From positions 31,454,271-31,518,270 of the forward strand of contig JAHLJT010000631.1 in the NCBI GenBank assembly GCA_031308135.1: a DNA stretch of 64,000 bases, in the 5' to 3' direction. The translations under genes and the position numbers were made by a program. This DNA is from Acheta domesticus. Its lineage: Eukaryota > Arthropoda > Insecta > Orthoptera > Gryllidae. Positions 34,303 to 44,518 of the stretch are shown here, piece by piece; positions within the stretch are counted from its first letter, which is position 1, and each line of letters opens with the position of its first letter. The notes below the pieces were generated by a model that was not told the origin of the DNA, did not search any database, and was given only the letters and a program-made list of their open reading frames with translations.

Positions 34303-34746
34303 TGATTGATAGTGATTCCGGGAGCGTCAATTACCGACGGTAAGCCTATCCAACCGGAACAAGCGGGACACCTATCCAACCGGAACAAGCTCGAGGACTC
34401 CCGACTGGTCCCCCGGCATGTGTGGTAGTGTAGTGGATGTTAGTTTAAGTGTACGTGTAAGGGGTGAGGTTAGGACACGGAATAGGAAGGAAAGATCGCA
34501 CGCGGTCAGTGGCCCGTTTGTTAGGGTTCTACTCCGGCATTCGCTTGGTGTTGCTCGGAGAAACCACGGAAAAGTACCGAACAGAGCAGCCGGAAGCTAC
34601 AACTATCCTCCAGACAGCGACTGAATTCGACCTAGCTGACAAGCTAGTGTTGAAAATCCTGCCACAGTCGGGACTCGAACATAGGATCTCCCGGCCAGAG
34701 GCACTGCAGTGACATCAGTTAATGCACTGAGACACCTCTCCGGGTG
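34303..34746 (-). mobile_element. SINE A copy with tRNA-like head and TSD
   Basis: A near-perfect duplication GGATGAGTCGGAT / GGATGAGTCGAAT (34290-34302 and 34747-34759) brackets the element. On the minus strand the head has CTCAGTGCATTAACTGATG and the box B GTTCGAGTCCCGAC. The core TTTTCCGTGGTTTCTCCGAG and a GTGTAGTGGATG word follow, then a tail with TTGACGCTCCCGGAAT. Near the tail a 20-bp word CCTATCCAACCGGAACAAGC is tandemly duplicated at 34344 and 34371. Confidence 0.92.
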
Positions 34747-34759
34747 GGATGAGTCGAAT

Positions 34760-35126
34760 GGAAATGAGGGATGAGGCAGAGCTGAATGAGGTGGAGGCGC
34801 TATGCGAGACGAGGTGGGGGATGAGGCGGAGTTGGGTGAGATGGTGGCGACGACTTATGAGGCACGAGACGCAATAACAGGCGGGACAATGGCAAGTAAT
34901 GCAGCGATGGCTTCGGCGGCGGCAGCGGATGAGGCGGCGGCAGGTGAGCTGGTGAAGGGTGAATCCGGGGCGGGGGTTCGGCGGCAGTGGCGCCACGTTG
35001 GCGAATGAGCGGTGGCGGAGTGTGTTAGGGCAGGGATGGTGAGGCGACCGCAGGAGTGGCACGGTCGGTGGGAGGGGGCGAGTGCACAGACTGTGCGAGA
35101 GGTAGCGATGGGCGATGTGACGTTAG
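34760..35126. other. Purine-skewed GC island
   Basis: GATGAGGCGG-type degenerate repeats continue the island seen at 34160-34290, which the SINE has split. Frames here are open on both strands because of composition. Confidence 0.5.
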
Positions 35127-35240
35127 ACCAGTCCAATAACGCATCGAGGCAGTAAGCTTGCTATCACCGCAACAACCACGTTCTCCCGAAATACTCTCCA
35201 AGAGGGACGCGACAGGAACCGCGCTTTCACCTCAGGATGG
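35127..35240. repeat. ~105-bp direct repeat, second copy
   Basis: Second copy of the sequence at 34052-34155, same orientation, 1075 bp downstream. The two copies flank the SINE-bearing purine island. Confidence 0.75.
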
Positions 35241-36644
35241 CAGCGCGGGAGGCGAAGCGATGGCGGGGAGGCGTGCTTTATCATCGGCCTCCATCGTAAC
35301 TGGTCGTAAACGCCCACACGCGTCTCTTTACAACACCGGCGGCGCCGGCGGAGGCGGCGGCGAGGCTGCCTCGCCGATTCCAAGGCCAATTCATCGCTGC
35401 GAATGCGGACAATCGAAACAGCTGTGCATTTTCCCTGCGGACGCCGCCGCCCACGCTCTGCGGATGCGCCTGGCCGTACCTAGTTCGGCCGCCCTGCAAT
35501 AAGGAGGGAAGCAGAGGCGGGCATTGAGGGCGGCGTTGATGTGTGCGGGGGCGTGGGCGTCAGGGGCTGCGGAGGTGAAGGGGGTGGCAGAGGCGATAGC
35601 ACGGGATTTAGGACTGCGGCAGTCGCGTGGCAGGTGGGTGAGAACGGTATGATATGCGGTTTGGCGTAGGGCGTTCGACGCGCAATGTATTTTTTGGGAC
35701 TACTTCACTCATGCCTCTCCGTGTCGTAAGCAACCAATGCTAAGCAAGGATATATTCAAATTAAACCAACCCCAGATGTTTATCGCCATCACTTTCTTTA
35801 CCTTTTTTACCGCTGTAAAAACTTGGTTTACTTTTTTAAGTTACGGATAGGTCCAAAATAGCTTGTGCGCATCAATATAATATTAAAATGTGTCGTTTTG
35901 GTAATGTTTAAAACTCTGAAATAGAATATATTATTAACGATTCAGCCTAAAACCAGCTAAAGGAACAGAGAAAGCGTGTGGAAGCAATTTCAAGAATATT
36001 GTGAAAACGAAAATACAAATGGAAAGCACAAACTACAAATGAAGATATTACACATATTCGCAATTAATATTCGAAGATTAGATGGTGAAGAGTTCAAAGA
36101 ATATGGTATCAACACTATGTGGAACGTTACAACCAAAATTATTCAGGAAAATACTTAAATGAGTACACACGTGTGTTCAATCCATTCGAAATTGACGAAT
36201 CCCGCTGCTAATTCATCTTGTACATCTTTCATTTCAAATACTTCCACGAAGTCCAAGACTTGGAAAATAACTTCCTACATCTTTGATAATTGTACTTTTA
36301 ATAAACGTTCTTGTAAGTAGCCTTGTTTTCATTCTTTTTTGAAAGTTTTATTACCATAAAATTAAAACATATTTCAAATCATTTTCTGTATTAAACTGTT
36401 ATTCAAATGTTACTTGATTATAAGTTCCGGGAGGCAGTGATAAGTCGGAGCTGAATGAAAGTTTTTCATTTTTCGGTTGTAATTTTGAGTAATATTTCTC
36501 TCTTTCGTAATTCCTGTGATTTAAATCATCCTTTCAAATCATGAAATGTGTTTATTCGTGAAATAGTCACACTAAATGTCACTCGAAGTGCTGTGATACT
36601 ACTAATGACAAAACCAAAAGATAAATAAAACACATATGGAATGT
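35241..36644. other. GC island then AT-rich spacer
   Basis: 35240-35670 is GC-rich with GGCGGCGCCGGC-type runs. 35690-36640 is AT-rich with no feature. The frame at 35976-36158 has no motif. Confidence 0.5.
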
Positions 36645-36864
36645 GGATGATCTTGGCTGGCCGGGTGACGCCGCGTCGAAGGCTGTGTTGCCGACGTTTC
36701 GACCATCTTATCGTGGACTTCCTGAGGCGCAGGAGGAGGGCTGAGGAAGCCCTGAGGAAGACCACGATAAGATGGTCGAAACGTCGGCAACACAGCCTTC
36801 GACGCGGCGTCACCCGGACAGCCAAGTTCATCCACATGACTCCGGCCGTGGAAGCCTACGACTT
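36645..36864. mobile_element. Hairpin-bodied retroposon-like element with perfect 14-bp TSD
   Basis: Perfect direct repeat CACATATGGAATGT at 36631-36644 and 36865-36878. The element's first 75 bp (to 36716) are almost exactly complementary to 36764-36837. Pairing words are ACGCCGCGTCGAAGGCTGTG, TTGCCGACGTTTCGACCATC and TTATCGTGG. The loop holds GAGGCGCAGGAGGAGGGCTG. A 27-bp unpaired tail ends GGCCGTGGAAGCCTACGACTT. A 14-bp TSD points to LINE-type target-primed insertion, and the rest looks like a fold-back. Confidence 0.85.
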
Positions 36865-37129
36865 CACATATGGAATGTATTTAATAAAGTGAAATACTTT
36901 CAGTTGTGAGCATTGTGTTTCAAAATATGTGTGTCTATGTTTTGGTGAAAAATGCGTTGGCTGGACTTAAGGGTATTTTATGTTTATCGCTGTGACCGCA
37001 CCGTCGCCGTCGACTTGGAAATGCGCAAGCGAAGCGAGTCAAATTGGTCGCATTATTTAAAGATTTTTTGCTACGCTCACAACCTCAACACCACCCACAT
37101 TCCACGCGTGTTTCATTAATCCACTTGTT

Positions 37130-38040
37130 GTAACTGTCAAAAAAAAAACCCTCGCCAACGGGGTGGTACACACGGCATAGACTTGGTGTCCCGATGTGGT
37201 GGCTGCGGCTGACGGCACGGAATCACAATGCGAGAGCGACGATGGGGGCAGGAAGGAGGATGCAGAACGATTAATATCCACTGGTAATTGCGAATATATT
37301 GGAAGCAAGGGATACATGTGCATACGGTATATGAAAGTTGCCTAGATATAGTGTCAGCGTTGCAAGTAAGGTTATGATGTTTGAAAGAGATAAGGTGATT
37401 TGTAGAAGAGGAGGAGGTACAGGGCTGCATATTGAAACAATGGACGAACGCGTCATGTGCGCGTGGGCGATGGAGTTGCGTCTAATGGCGGCATCTGATA
37501 TAACTCCAGACCAGCGATGTGGGTTTGATGGCAATGTCGGAAGGTGACTGCATATTGAACAGTAGCTGCAGTAGCAGAGCAAGTAGTACTGGATGAAAAG
37601 AAAGACATGATGCAATGTGGGGAACGAGGAGAATGATAAGACCTGAAGAAGGAGGAGGCTGGTGAGATGGCGGTGACGGAGAGCGGCGTCCTTTTGAACA
37701 GTAACTGCAGGTGCGTGTGACCGTGATTCTGCGACGGTGATTGCACGGAAATCAAGGGCGATCGGAAGCCAAGGAATACCATTTCACGCAACTCGAAGCG
37801 GTGCGGGAGTGGCGTTCGAGCTGTGACGAAAGCCTTTCGTCGTGCAGTATCCGCGCGTCGTGTTCGTCTGGTCGTGTGGCCGTGTCGCTGGGTCGACAGT
37901 TCGTGGGATCGGTCGCTCATAGGGTGGGTGGTCTGCCGAGTTGTTGGAGCGTATGACCAGCGCGAGGCGAAGGAAGCGGCGAAGGAAGGCGAACCAGCGG
38001 CGAGGGAAGGAGTCCAAGGAGCGTTGAGACGTGACGACCG
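37130..38040. other. Purine-skewed island with long overlapping frames
   Basis: G and A dominate the plus strand. Minus-strand frames (37057-37920) are Ser/Thr/Pro/His-rich low-complexity. No protein family is recognised. Confidence 0.45.
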
Positions 38041-38048
38041 TCGTATTA

Positions 38049-38298
38049 TACTGCGATTTTTCTAACTCTGCCCCTCAAGGCTACTCAAATTCCATCTTCG
38101 CGATGGAATATGTCACGGTATTTCGCATCTTTCTCAGTCGTTCCGCTAGAATTCGCTTGATCGCGACCGTATCAAGCAGTGCTTGCGATCATGCGACTTC
38201 TACCGGCAAGACCGAGAAAGACGAAATGCCGTGACACATTCCATTGCGAAGATGGGAGTTGAGTGGCCATGAGGGGCAAAGTTAGAGATATCGCAGTA
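38049..38298. mobile_element. 250-bp palindromic MITE (TA target), related to the 173-bp family
   Basis: Flanked by TA at 38047-38048 and 38299-38300. TIRs of about 95 bp: TACTGCGATTTTTCTAACTC versus TACTGCGATATCTCTAACTT, continuing through TTTGCCCCTCA, CCATCTTCGC, ATGGAAT and GTGTCACGGCATTTCG. The ends match the 27283 and 29578 elements for about 23 bp (TACTGCGATTTT-CTAACT-TG-CCCT), but the interior differs. Confidence 0.9.
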
Positions 38299-38424
38299 TA
38301 AGAGCTCGATGACGTCGGAATCTGAGCCATGGAGAATTGTCGTGGCATGGGAGATCGGGATGCGGGGTCGTCTGGGCGTAGGGGCGCTTTGTCGCCGGGT
38401 CGTCGTTTGATCGATCTATTCTTA

Positions 38425-39060
38425 TATGATTCCGGGCGCGTCAACTGCTTTGGTCTTTAGTCCCGTTAGTGTAGTGTATGTTATATTCCGGGATATGACA
38501 ATATTCTCCCTCGCTAGACCGTAAAATTAGGCGCTGACTGGCACGTCGCTGGATTTCCGCTTTCAGGTATCTGTGCGAGCGGATATCGTCCCACGCGGGC
38601 AAGCTCTGTACATGTGTGGGAATTTAGTGCATGATGGTGTCTCTGTAGGGGAAAGCAGACGACAGGGATGAGAAAGGAAAGATAGCGCGTGGTACGTTTA
38701 TTACGGTCTTCGCCTGGTATTGATCGGAGAAACCATGGAAATCTACCGTTCCGAGCAGCGAGCACCAAGACTTCTACAGACACCGAGTGATTTTTTTTTG
38801 GTTGGTATTTCAGGTCGCATCAAGTACTAGGTCATTAGCAACCACTATTGAATTTAACGTCGTGGTATGAGGATGAATCGATATGGTGATGAAAGGGGTG
38901 TGAAAGGACAAACACATACCATTCGCGAGGCGGGACTCGAACCCGCGACCCCTCGTTCCGAGGATCACTACGGCACTACTGTCTTAAGCGATCTCGGCCG
39001 CGGGGCCGACGCCGGGTGAAATTGTCTAAGCTATGTATCTAAGATTTGACGCCCAGGACC
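38425..39060 (-). mobile_element. SINE A copy, split by SINE B
   Basis: On the minus strand, 38790-38430 carries the SINE A core (TTTCCATGGTTTCTCCGATC), the CCTTTCT word and the GCAGTTGACGCGCCCGGAAT tail. At 38790 it is interrupted by SINE B. The sequence after SINE B (39020-39060) continues weakly like SINE A (GAAATTGTCTAAGCTATG versus GAATTCGACCTAGCTGAC). Confidence 0.75.
38791..39007 (-). mobile_element. SINE B (tRNA-headed), inserted in SINE A
   Basis: The minus strand starts GGCCCCGCGGCCGAGATCGC, has box B GGGTTCGAGTCCCGCCTCG and the body TTGTCCTTTCACACCCC and TTCATCCTCATACCACGACG. It ends GACCTAGTACTTGATGCGAC followed by CTGAAATACCAACC and poly-A. The imperfect TSD is GACACCGAGTGA (38779-38790) / GACGCCGGGTGA (39008-39019). 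Confidence 0.92.
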
Positions 39061-39124
39061 TCTCTGTGTGAAACATTCTAGTGGCAACAGTTGTTGCCCT
39101 GAGTTTTATTTACCGGATGGAAGG

Positions 39125-39282
39125 AATATCGAGCATTGAGATCGACCGGCGTCGGGATGTTTGAGCACTGGAACGTTGGGGCGCTGCGTCTAATACTCAA
39201 ATTGAGATTTGACGGGACGTCCGAGTACCTGGACAACGGAGCACTGTGGAGACAGAGCGACGGGGATTTGAATCGTCTAGGA
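39125..39282. repeat. Degenerate ~12-bp minisatellite, left part
   Basis: Diverged units like GGAGCACTGGAACGTC, GGGCGCTGCGTC and GGGACGTCCGAGTACCTGG. The same kind of sequence resumes at 39712-39802 (GGCATCGGAACGACGGAGCATCGG), so the MITE between them appears to be inserted in one array. Confidence 0.5.
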
Positions 39283-39705
39283 TAGGGCTGTCCACCTAGC
39301 TGCCCGCGAGCAGCATGCGGTCCTCGGTGCCATTTATTGTGGCCTGCGATCAAAAGCGTAAGTCCCTTTCATCTATGTCGGGCGAGAACTTTTTGCGCCT
39401 AGCGCAGGCGCCCTGTTGGAGTCAACATATCCTTTAATGTAATAATGGGTTAAATTTAGATTTAGGATTTTTTTGCTAGGAAATTTAGAAATTGAAACTC
39501 ATCCCAATATGTTGTAGGTATGCATGGTACGACCTGATATCACACATGGTTCCATCCCCCCCCGTTTCAGAGCAGTCGAGGAAAGTTCCGAAATCAACAA
39601 TAAGGGGAAGTCAGGTATGGATCACCTGAATAATGAAAACATAGCCCGCAACCATATTCAAGGTTTTAATTGTGGCCCTTGAGGTCTTGCAAGTTGGACA
39701 CCCCC
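39283..39705. mobile_element. hAT-like MITE (CAGGGGTGTCCAAC type)
   Basis: Left end TAGGGCTGTCCACCTAGCTG with GCCCGCGAGCAGCATGCGG. The right end, reverse-complemented, reads GGGGGTGTCCAACTTGCAAG. Such termini with GCGGCCCGC words are typical of widely spread animal hAT MITEs. The 8-bp TSD expected for hAT could not be made out. The AT-rich interior has no transposase. Confidence 0.75.
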
Positions 39706-39799
39706 GGTCAAACAGTCCAAGTGTCTGAGTGTCGGCATCGGAACGACGGAGCATCGGGTTCGGAAAGTCGGGCGCCGGGGAGCCCCCGTATTCGGACAT

Positions 39800-40210
39800 C
39801 GTTGCAGCAGCGCCGCTGAGCGGGGGTGCGGTAGGACGCGATCGCGTGCTGGGGCGGGCGCGAGGGCGAGGGCGCAGGCGATGGCGGGGGTGGGGGGTGG
39901 CGTGGCGGTGGCGTGTCTATCGGGCGCGTGCCCAGCAAAGGGGAGAGCGATCGCCCTTGGCGACGCTGTTAATGACGCATCGACCACAAACGCGCGTGCC
40001 GTGCCTCGGGCGAAGGAAAAGGATAGAGGCGGCGGCGACTGAGGCGGGGAACGAGCTGGCGGTGGCGCTGACGCCAGAGAAGACGCGGTTGGCAACGTGC
40101 TTGCGCTGCATTGCGGCCGCGCCCAGGGCCCTGCAACTCTCCATCAAAACCGGGGACAAAGCTCGAAGGTGCTACTATAGGGGGCGCGGGTGTCACCGGG
40201 TACAGGCTCG
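39800..40210. other. GC-rich island
   Basis: GGCGGGCGCGAGGGCGAGGG-type degenerate repeats. Frames are open on both strands by composition only. Confidence 0.5.
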
Positions 40211-40599
40211 CGAACATTCGCAGTTAAAAACTGGCTAAATTGTGAGAAATACGAAAAAAGCCTTCTAAATGTTCAATTATCCATAATACATGCATCAAAG
40301 AAACTGCTGAAGAAAGGGCGAACATCGCCGCTGCTATCTTTTGCAGCATTACGCGCCAGCTTAAGCGTAATGCGAACCTACCTAGCAGCCACACACGTTT
40401 GAAGTATCGTTGGCAACAGTTGGTATTTTAATTCCTGTAAGAAAGTGCTACAGGAGAGTGCGGCGCTATAATGGTCTCCACCACGTTAAATGGGAGTTGA
40501 AGGTCCCTGGCCAATACTATAAGTTAGTTTCACCTGACACCGTGCTGGTTATGGAGGCGGTAGCATTAATGCAGTGGGAAAATGCAAGGCGCACGAAGA

Positions 40600-41540
40600 C
40601 ATTACGCAGCTGCAGGTGAAAGCGGTTCAGTGGTAGCAGCGCTGATTACGGGGGACTCACGAGTAGTAATGCTAGCGACCCACATACCCTGGTGGTGATA
40701 GTGGGAAGATAGTGACTGCTCAAGTGACCATAGGGGCGGTAGGAACGGCGGTACGAGGTGTTGATAGAAAAGGTAAAACCAACAAGATGGTCTGGCACGG
40801 CAGCACTGAGAGAGGAACTGATTATAGGTGAGCGGACCGAGTGTGCGTGACTTGGGACTGGAAGGTAGGTAGCAGTGAAGGTTACGTTCGTTTGGACTGA
40901 GGTGGAAACGACAGGAGGAGTGACAAAATAAACTAGGTGGAAACGGGAGATTGTAGCGTAACACGAAGAAGCATTGAGCGGGCGACGCAGGAGGGTAGAG
41001 CAGGGGACAGGATCCAGAGTTGGGCAGCGTGTACAGAAGCAGAGAGAGGCGAAGTGCGATTTTACACATCGCTCACGCTGCGTTTTGGAGCGAGTTGCTG
41101 TAAGTAGGAGCAAGGACATATCCCACCGCGCGGTGTGCAGTCGAAAAGGAGTTTTTTAGCTGTGTGACGGGACAGAAATAGCGGTGTGGGTAGGGAACGG
41201 CGAGTCTGGCCGTTGGCTCCGAAGGCAACTTTGCGTCAGAGTGAGGTGTGCAGCGCTGCAAATTGAGTTGACAGCTGGAGAGGGGGATAGAAAATTGACG
41301 GAGCGCAGAGGAGTGGAGAAGCTTGTAGATAACAAGGGATGCTTGAAACAGTTGAAGGATGCAACAGAGAATCAGAGAAAGCAGTGAGTGTACACCTCAT
41401 TGCGGAGCAACGTGCAAGGGATGGAAGAGACACATAGGAATAAATAAAGGGTTGGAAAAGCGGATGGACATTTAACAATTGTGTCATACTGCGAACTACA
41501 CACAGGATCAAAGGAGCTAGGAAAATCGAGGTGTTGTGAG
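40600..41540. other. Purine-skewed island
   Basis: The plus strand is G/A-rich with degenerate GGTGGT/GGAGG words throughout, and the minus-strand frames are Ser/Pro/Leu-rich. It runs up to the start of the SINE A fragment. No gene motif. Confidence 0.5.
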
Positions 41541-41544
41541 TTTG

Positions 41545-41721
41545 ATATTTCCGAGAGAGTCAACTGCTACGGTCTCGTCAGGGTAGTGAATGTTTTTATG
41601 CCCGGAGGAGGCGGTGTTCGTCGGTCGCTATATGGTGAGATAAGGCTCTGACCTGCACGAAGGACAGGGAAATTTTGCCCTCCAGATATCTCCTCCAGCG
41701 GGGCACCGCTCCTGCCTGGGG
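41545..41721 (-). mobile_element. SINE A 3' part, cut by MITE insertion
   Basis: On the minus strand it ends in GCAGTTGACTCTCTCGGAAA (tail) and contains GGAGATATCTGGAGGGC and CAGGAGCGGTGCC, aligning with 18950-19125. It stops at 41721, exactly where the hAT-like MITE begins. Confidence 0.7.
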
Positions 41722-41947
41722 CACTGGCGGATCCAGTGGAGGGTCCCACAGGCCTAGAGTTTTCATTTATCTTCCTTTATTTGGCAAAATTAATTTAAAT
41801 ATTTATTTATGTCCCATTTATGTAATTATTTAAACACTACTAGTGTATAGAATATCTATAGTAAATAAATAATATACAATACAATAACAAATATGTTTAT
41901 TACTTAACAAAAATCTACGATGACCTTTCCCAAAACGATCGGCTGGT
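41722..41947 (+). mobile_element. hAT-like MITE (GGCGGATCCAG type), copy 1
   Basis: It starts CACTGGCGGATCCAGTGGAG. The body words TATTTATTTATGT, ATAACAAATATGTTTATTA and AAAAATCTACGATG match 60366-60617. It reaches AAACGATCGGCTGG, where the terminal GATCCGC is replaced by the start of a minisatellite. Confidence 0.85.
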
Positions 41948-42428
41948 TGGTTGAGGTTGGAAGTGATTGAGGCGCGGAGGAGGAGGTTGAGGCGCGGCGG
42001 AAGTGGTTGAGGCGCGGTGGGGGTGGTTGAGGCGCAGTGGAAGTAGCTGAGGCGCGGTGGAGGTGGTTGAGGCGCGGCGGAAGGTGGTTGAGGCGCGGCG
42101 GAAGTGATTGAGGCGCGCGGAAGTGGTTGAGGCGCGGCGGAAGTGGTTGAGGCGCGGGGGAGGTGGTTGAGGCACAGAGGAGGTAGTTGAGGCGCAGTGG
42201 AAGTGGTTGACACGCGGTGGGGGGTGGTTGAGGCGCAGTGGAAGTAGCTGAGGCGCGGTGGAGGTGGTTGAGGCGCGGCGGAAGTGGTTGAGGCGCGGCG
42301 GAAGGTGGTTGAGGCCGCGGCAGAAGTGGTTGAGGCGCGGCGGAAGGTGGTTGAGGCGCGGCGGAAGTGGTTGAGGAGCGGCGGAAGTGGTTGTGGCGCG
42401 GGGGAGGTGGTTGAGGCGGCGGCAGATA
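41948..42428. repeat. 20-bp minisatellite, about 24 units
   Basis: Unit GGTTGAGGCGCGGCGGAAGT with point variants and a few 19- to 22-bp units. The first units are TTGGTTGAGGTTGGAAGTGA. All three minus-strand frames stay open and give Pro/Asn/His/Arg repeats, which is a by-product of the repeat and not a gene. Confidence 0.95.
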
Positions 42429-42960
42429 AGGGTACGGTGATTGAGATGAGGTGAGACGGCGGTGAGTGAGCGACGGAAAATGTGGCAGCGGCGCTGGGGT
42501 GACAGCGAGTGGCACAGCGGCGAGGCGACAGAGGAGGATGGTGGGCATCCAACAGCGGATGGCCCATCCGAGGGTGGCCGAGGCGTCGTTTGTACGCGTC
42601 GCGCGGGCGTCGTGGGCGTTGGGCGGCGCGGCCCGTCCACGGCCGGGCGCGCTTGGCACGGAGCGTCGCTTCACGTCGCGGGCGTCGCGCGGCGTCGCGG
42701 GCGTCGCGGGCGTCGCGGGCGTTGCGCGGCGTCGCAGCCGAGAAGTCGACGACAAAGCGGCGGGCGCGCGGCCGCCGGGCGCGGGCTATGCTAACAAGCG
42801 CGCCCGCCTAATTGGAGGGCGGATTTGGACCGGCTTTCGACAGCCATGGAAATTGCAGCGATGCGCGACGGCCGCGTGGAAGCGGCGGCGCTAAGACATG
42901 TCAAAGGGGGCGACCGCGACGGCGTCTCGCAGCAACGGGCGCCCACAAGCGTAATTGGAA
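42429..42960. other. GC-rich island with GGCGTCGCG tandem run
   Basis: Contains a run of GGCGTCGCG-type nonamers at about 42666-42740 after a G-rich stretch. The frames here are compositional. Confidence 0.6.
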
Positions 42961-44092
42961 GCAGACTGAGGAAATCAATGTGAAATGTGTGTACCTCTGG
43001 TCGAAATGAAATACATGGGAATTAATCATGAATAGCATTGGAGAAGCTATGCAACCTCTCTCTCAAAGGCAATCAACGCCGCTCTGCTCATTACGGCATG
43101 CCTTTCGAGCGGAATCTATACATTTTATTTGTTATTTTATTAATTTGCACAGCGAAAGTATTTATAATATATTGTCATATTGTAATGCGACAGTATGAAA
43201 TCCAGTTTTGCGCTTTCCTGAACTCTCCAACCATCAATACCCAGTCGGTATGGCCATGCTCATTCGATACAACGTGTCACATCCAGCCGCAACGATATAT
43301 TCGCATTTGGCAATGACTTTTGTGAAATAAAAACAAGTCAGAAGTAACAATGCAGTGTAAAAAATATTCTGCTACTTACACTTCTGATTTCCACTTCACT
43401 AGAACTAAGACACCAAGCTAAATGTACATAAAACATTGTATAAATACTTATTTTGATATAGAATAACCTCCAAGAGTACGCTTAAATATGGAAAGAAGAA
43501 CACAATGGCGTCTGACCTGTACTACAGAAAGTAAATTACGTGAAAGCGAACAAACTACTCACTATCAGGATAAGTCATGAGAAAGGCTTCAGGAAGGCAA
43601 CGGAAAAGGAAAGACCAACGTAAATGCCGTTTTAATTGAAATATGTCACGAGAGAGAAATAAAACGGTTTACATCAATTACGCACGTCGCATTAAACCGC
43701 AAGGAATAACAAACGAGAAGAAAGAGAGAAATATAAAGAAGCAAAAGAAACACGCTAATGAAGCGCGATGGACGGAACGTGAAGGAAGAGAATGAGATAT
43801 GGACGCGCGCGCCCCGCCAGAGGCAACATCTGCGGTGGAGGCGATGCTAAATCCGAAGGCCTTTTTGTGTTCAAACAAATCTCAGTGGGCATCGCATACG
43901 TCTCTTTTTCAGTCCCTTTCATAAGACAAATTATAAAAGAGCAGCTGAAGAAAAAAATATCAGACGTGTCGTTAAAACAAGAATAAATACAGTTCACCTC
44001 GTCTAATACAATTTATATATAACCTGCCTAAATAATAATGGAATATTCTGAAGACCTTCATGAAATAAATAACTTGAGAGTTCAATTTAGGC
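42961..44092. other. Spacer
   Basis: AT-rich with no supported gene or repeat. The frame at 43038-43316 has one hydrophobic stretch (LFVILLICTAKVFIIY) but no start context, splice signals or homology that I recognise. Confidence 0.45.
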
Positions 44093-44105
44093 AAAAATAC
44101 CTCTT

Positions 44106-44314
44106 GTCGGCCCCGTGGCCGAGACAACTAAGACACTATTGCTGTAGTGTTCTCGGACCGTGGGGTCGCGGGTTTGAGTCCCGCCTCGGGCATGGTTGTA
44201 TGTGTTCGTCTTTTCACCCCCTCTCATCATCGTATGGTTTCATCCTCATTCCATAACGTTAAATCCAGTAGTGGTCACTAATGATCTCGTAGTTGATGCG
44301 ACTTTAAATTAAAA
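44106..44314 (+). mobile_element. SINE B, complete, with perfect 13-bp TSD
   Basis: AAAAATACCTCTT is repeated at 44093-44105 and 44315-44327. Head GTCGGCCCCGTGGCCGAGAC, box B GGGTTTGAGTCCCGCCTCG, body GTTCGTCTTTTCACCCCC and CATAACGTTAAATCCAGTAG. The tail is CTCGTAGTTGATGCGACTTT plus A-rich. The tRNA-like part folds only partly and is not a functional tRNA gene. Confidence 0.95.
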
Positions 44315-44518
44315 AAAAATACCTCTTACATTTTCGTCTCAAAACATTCCGTATTTTTCTTTGGGAACCGACGCAAACATTCTTCATTTCAATTACAGAT
44401 AAATGCGTCCTGAACTGCAAGAGCAGCATAAATCGCACTCAAGCGCAAAAGCATAAAGCTCAAAACGAAATAAATTTTATCACGTAAATGTAAACGCGTC
44501 ACTGAGCAATTAATCATA

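Noticed and set aside
36526..36892. Frames with identical peptides on both strands (PRRRLCCRRFDHLIVDF)
   Set aside because: The identity comes from the hairpin of the retroposon-like element, not from a duplicated gene.
38930..39007. Minus-strand tRNA-like sequence
   Set aside because: It is the head of a SINE B copy inserted in SINE A.
31256..41512. 18-bp identity GAACTACACACAGGATCA at 31256 and 41494
   Set aside because: The flanks do not align and the positions relative to the purine islands differ, so I cannot call it a repeat.
41830..42755. Three overlapping minus-strand frames of 241-283 codons
   Set aside because: They are translations of a 20-bp minisatellite (not a multiple of 3, so all frames repeat) plus a MITE and a GC island.
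44106..44182. tRNA-like sequence with box B GGGTTTGAGTCCC
   Set aside because: It is the head of SINE B with a perfect 13-bp TSD around the whole element, and the acceptor stem does not close. It is not a tRNA gene.
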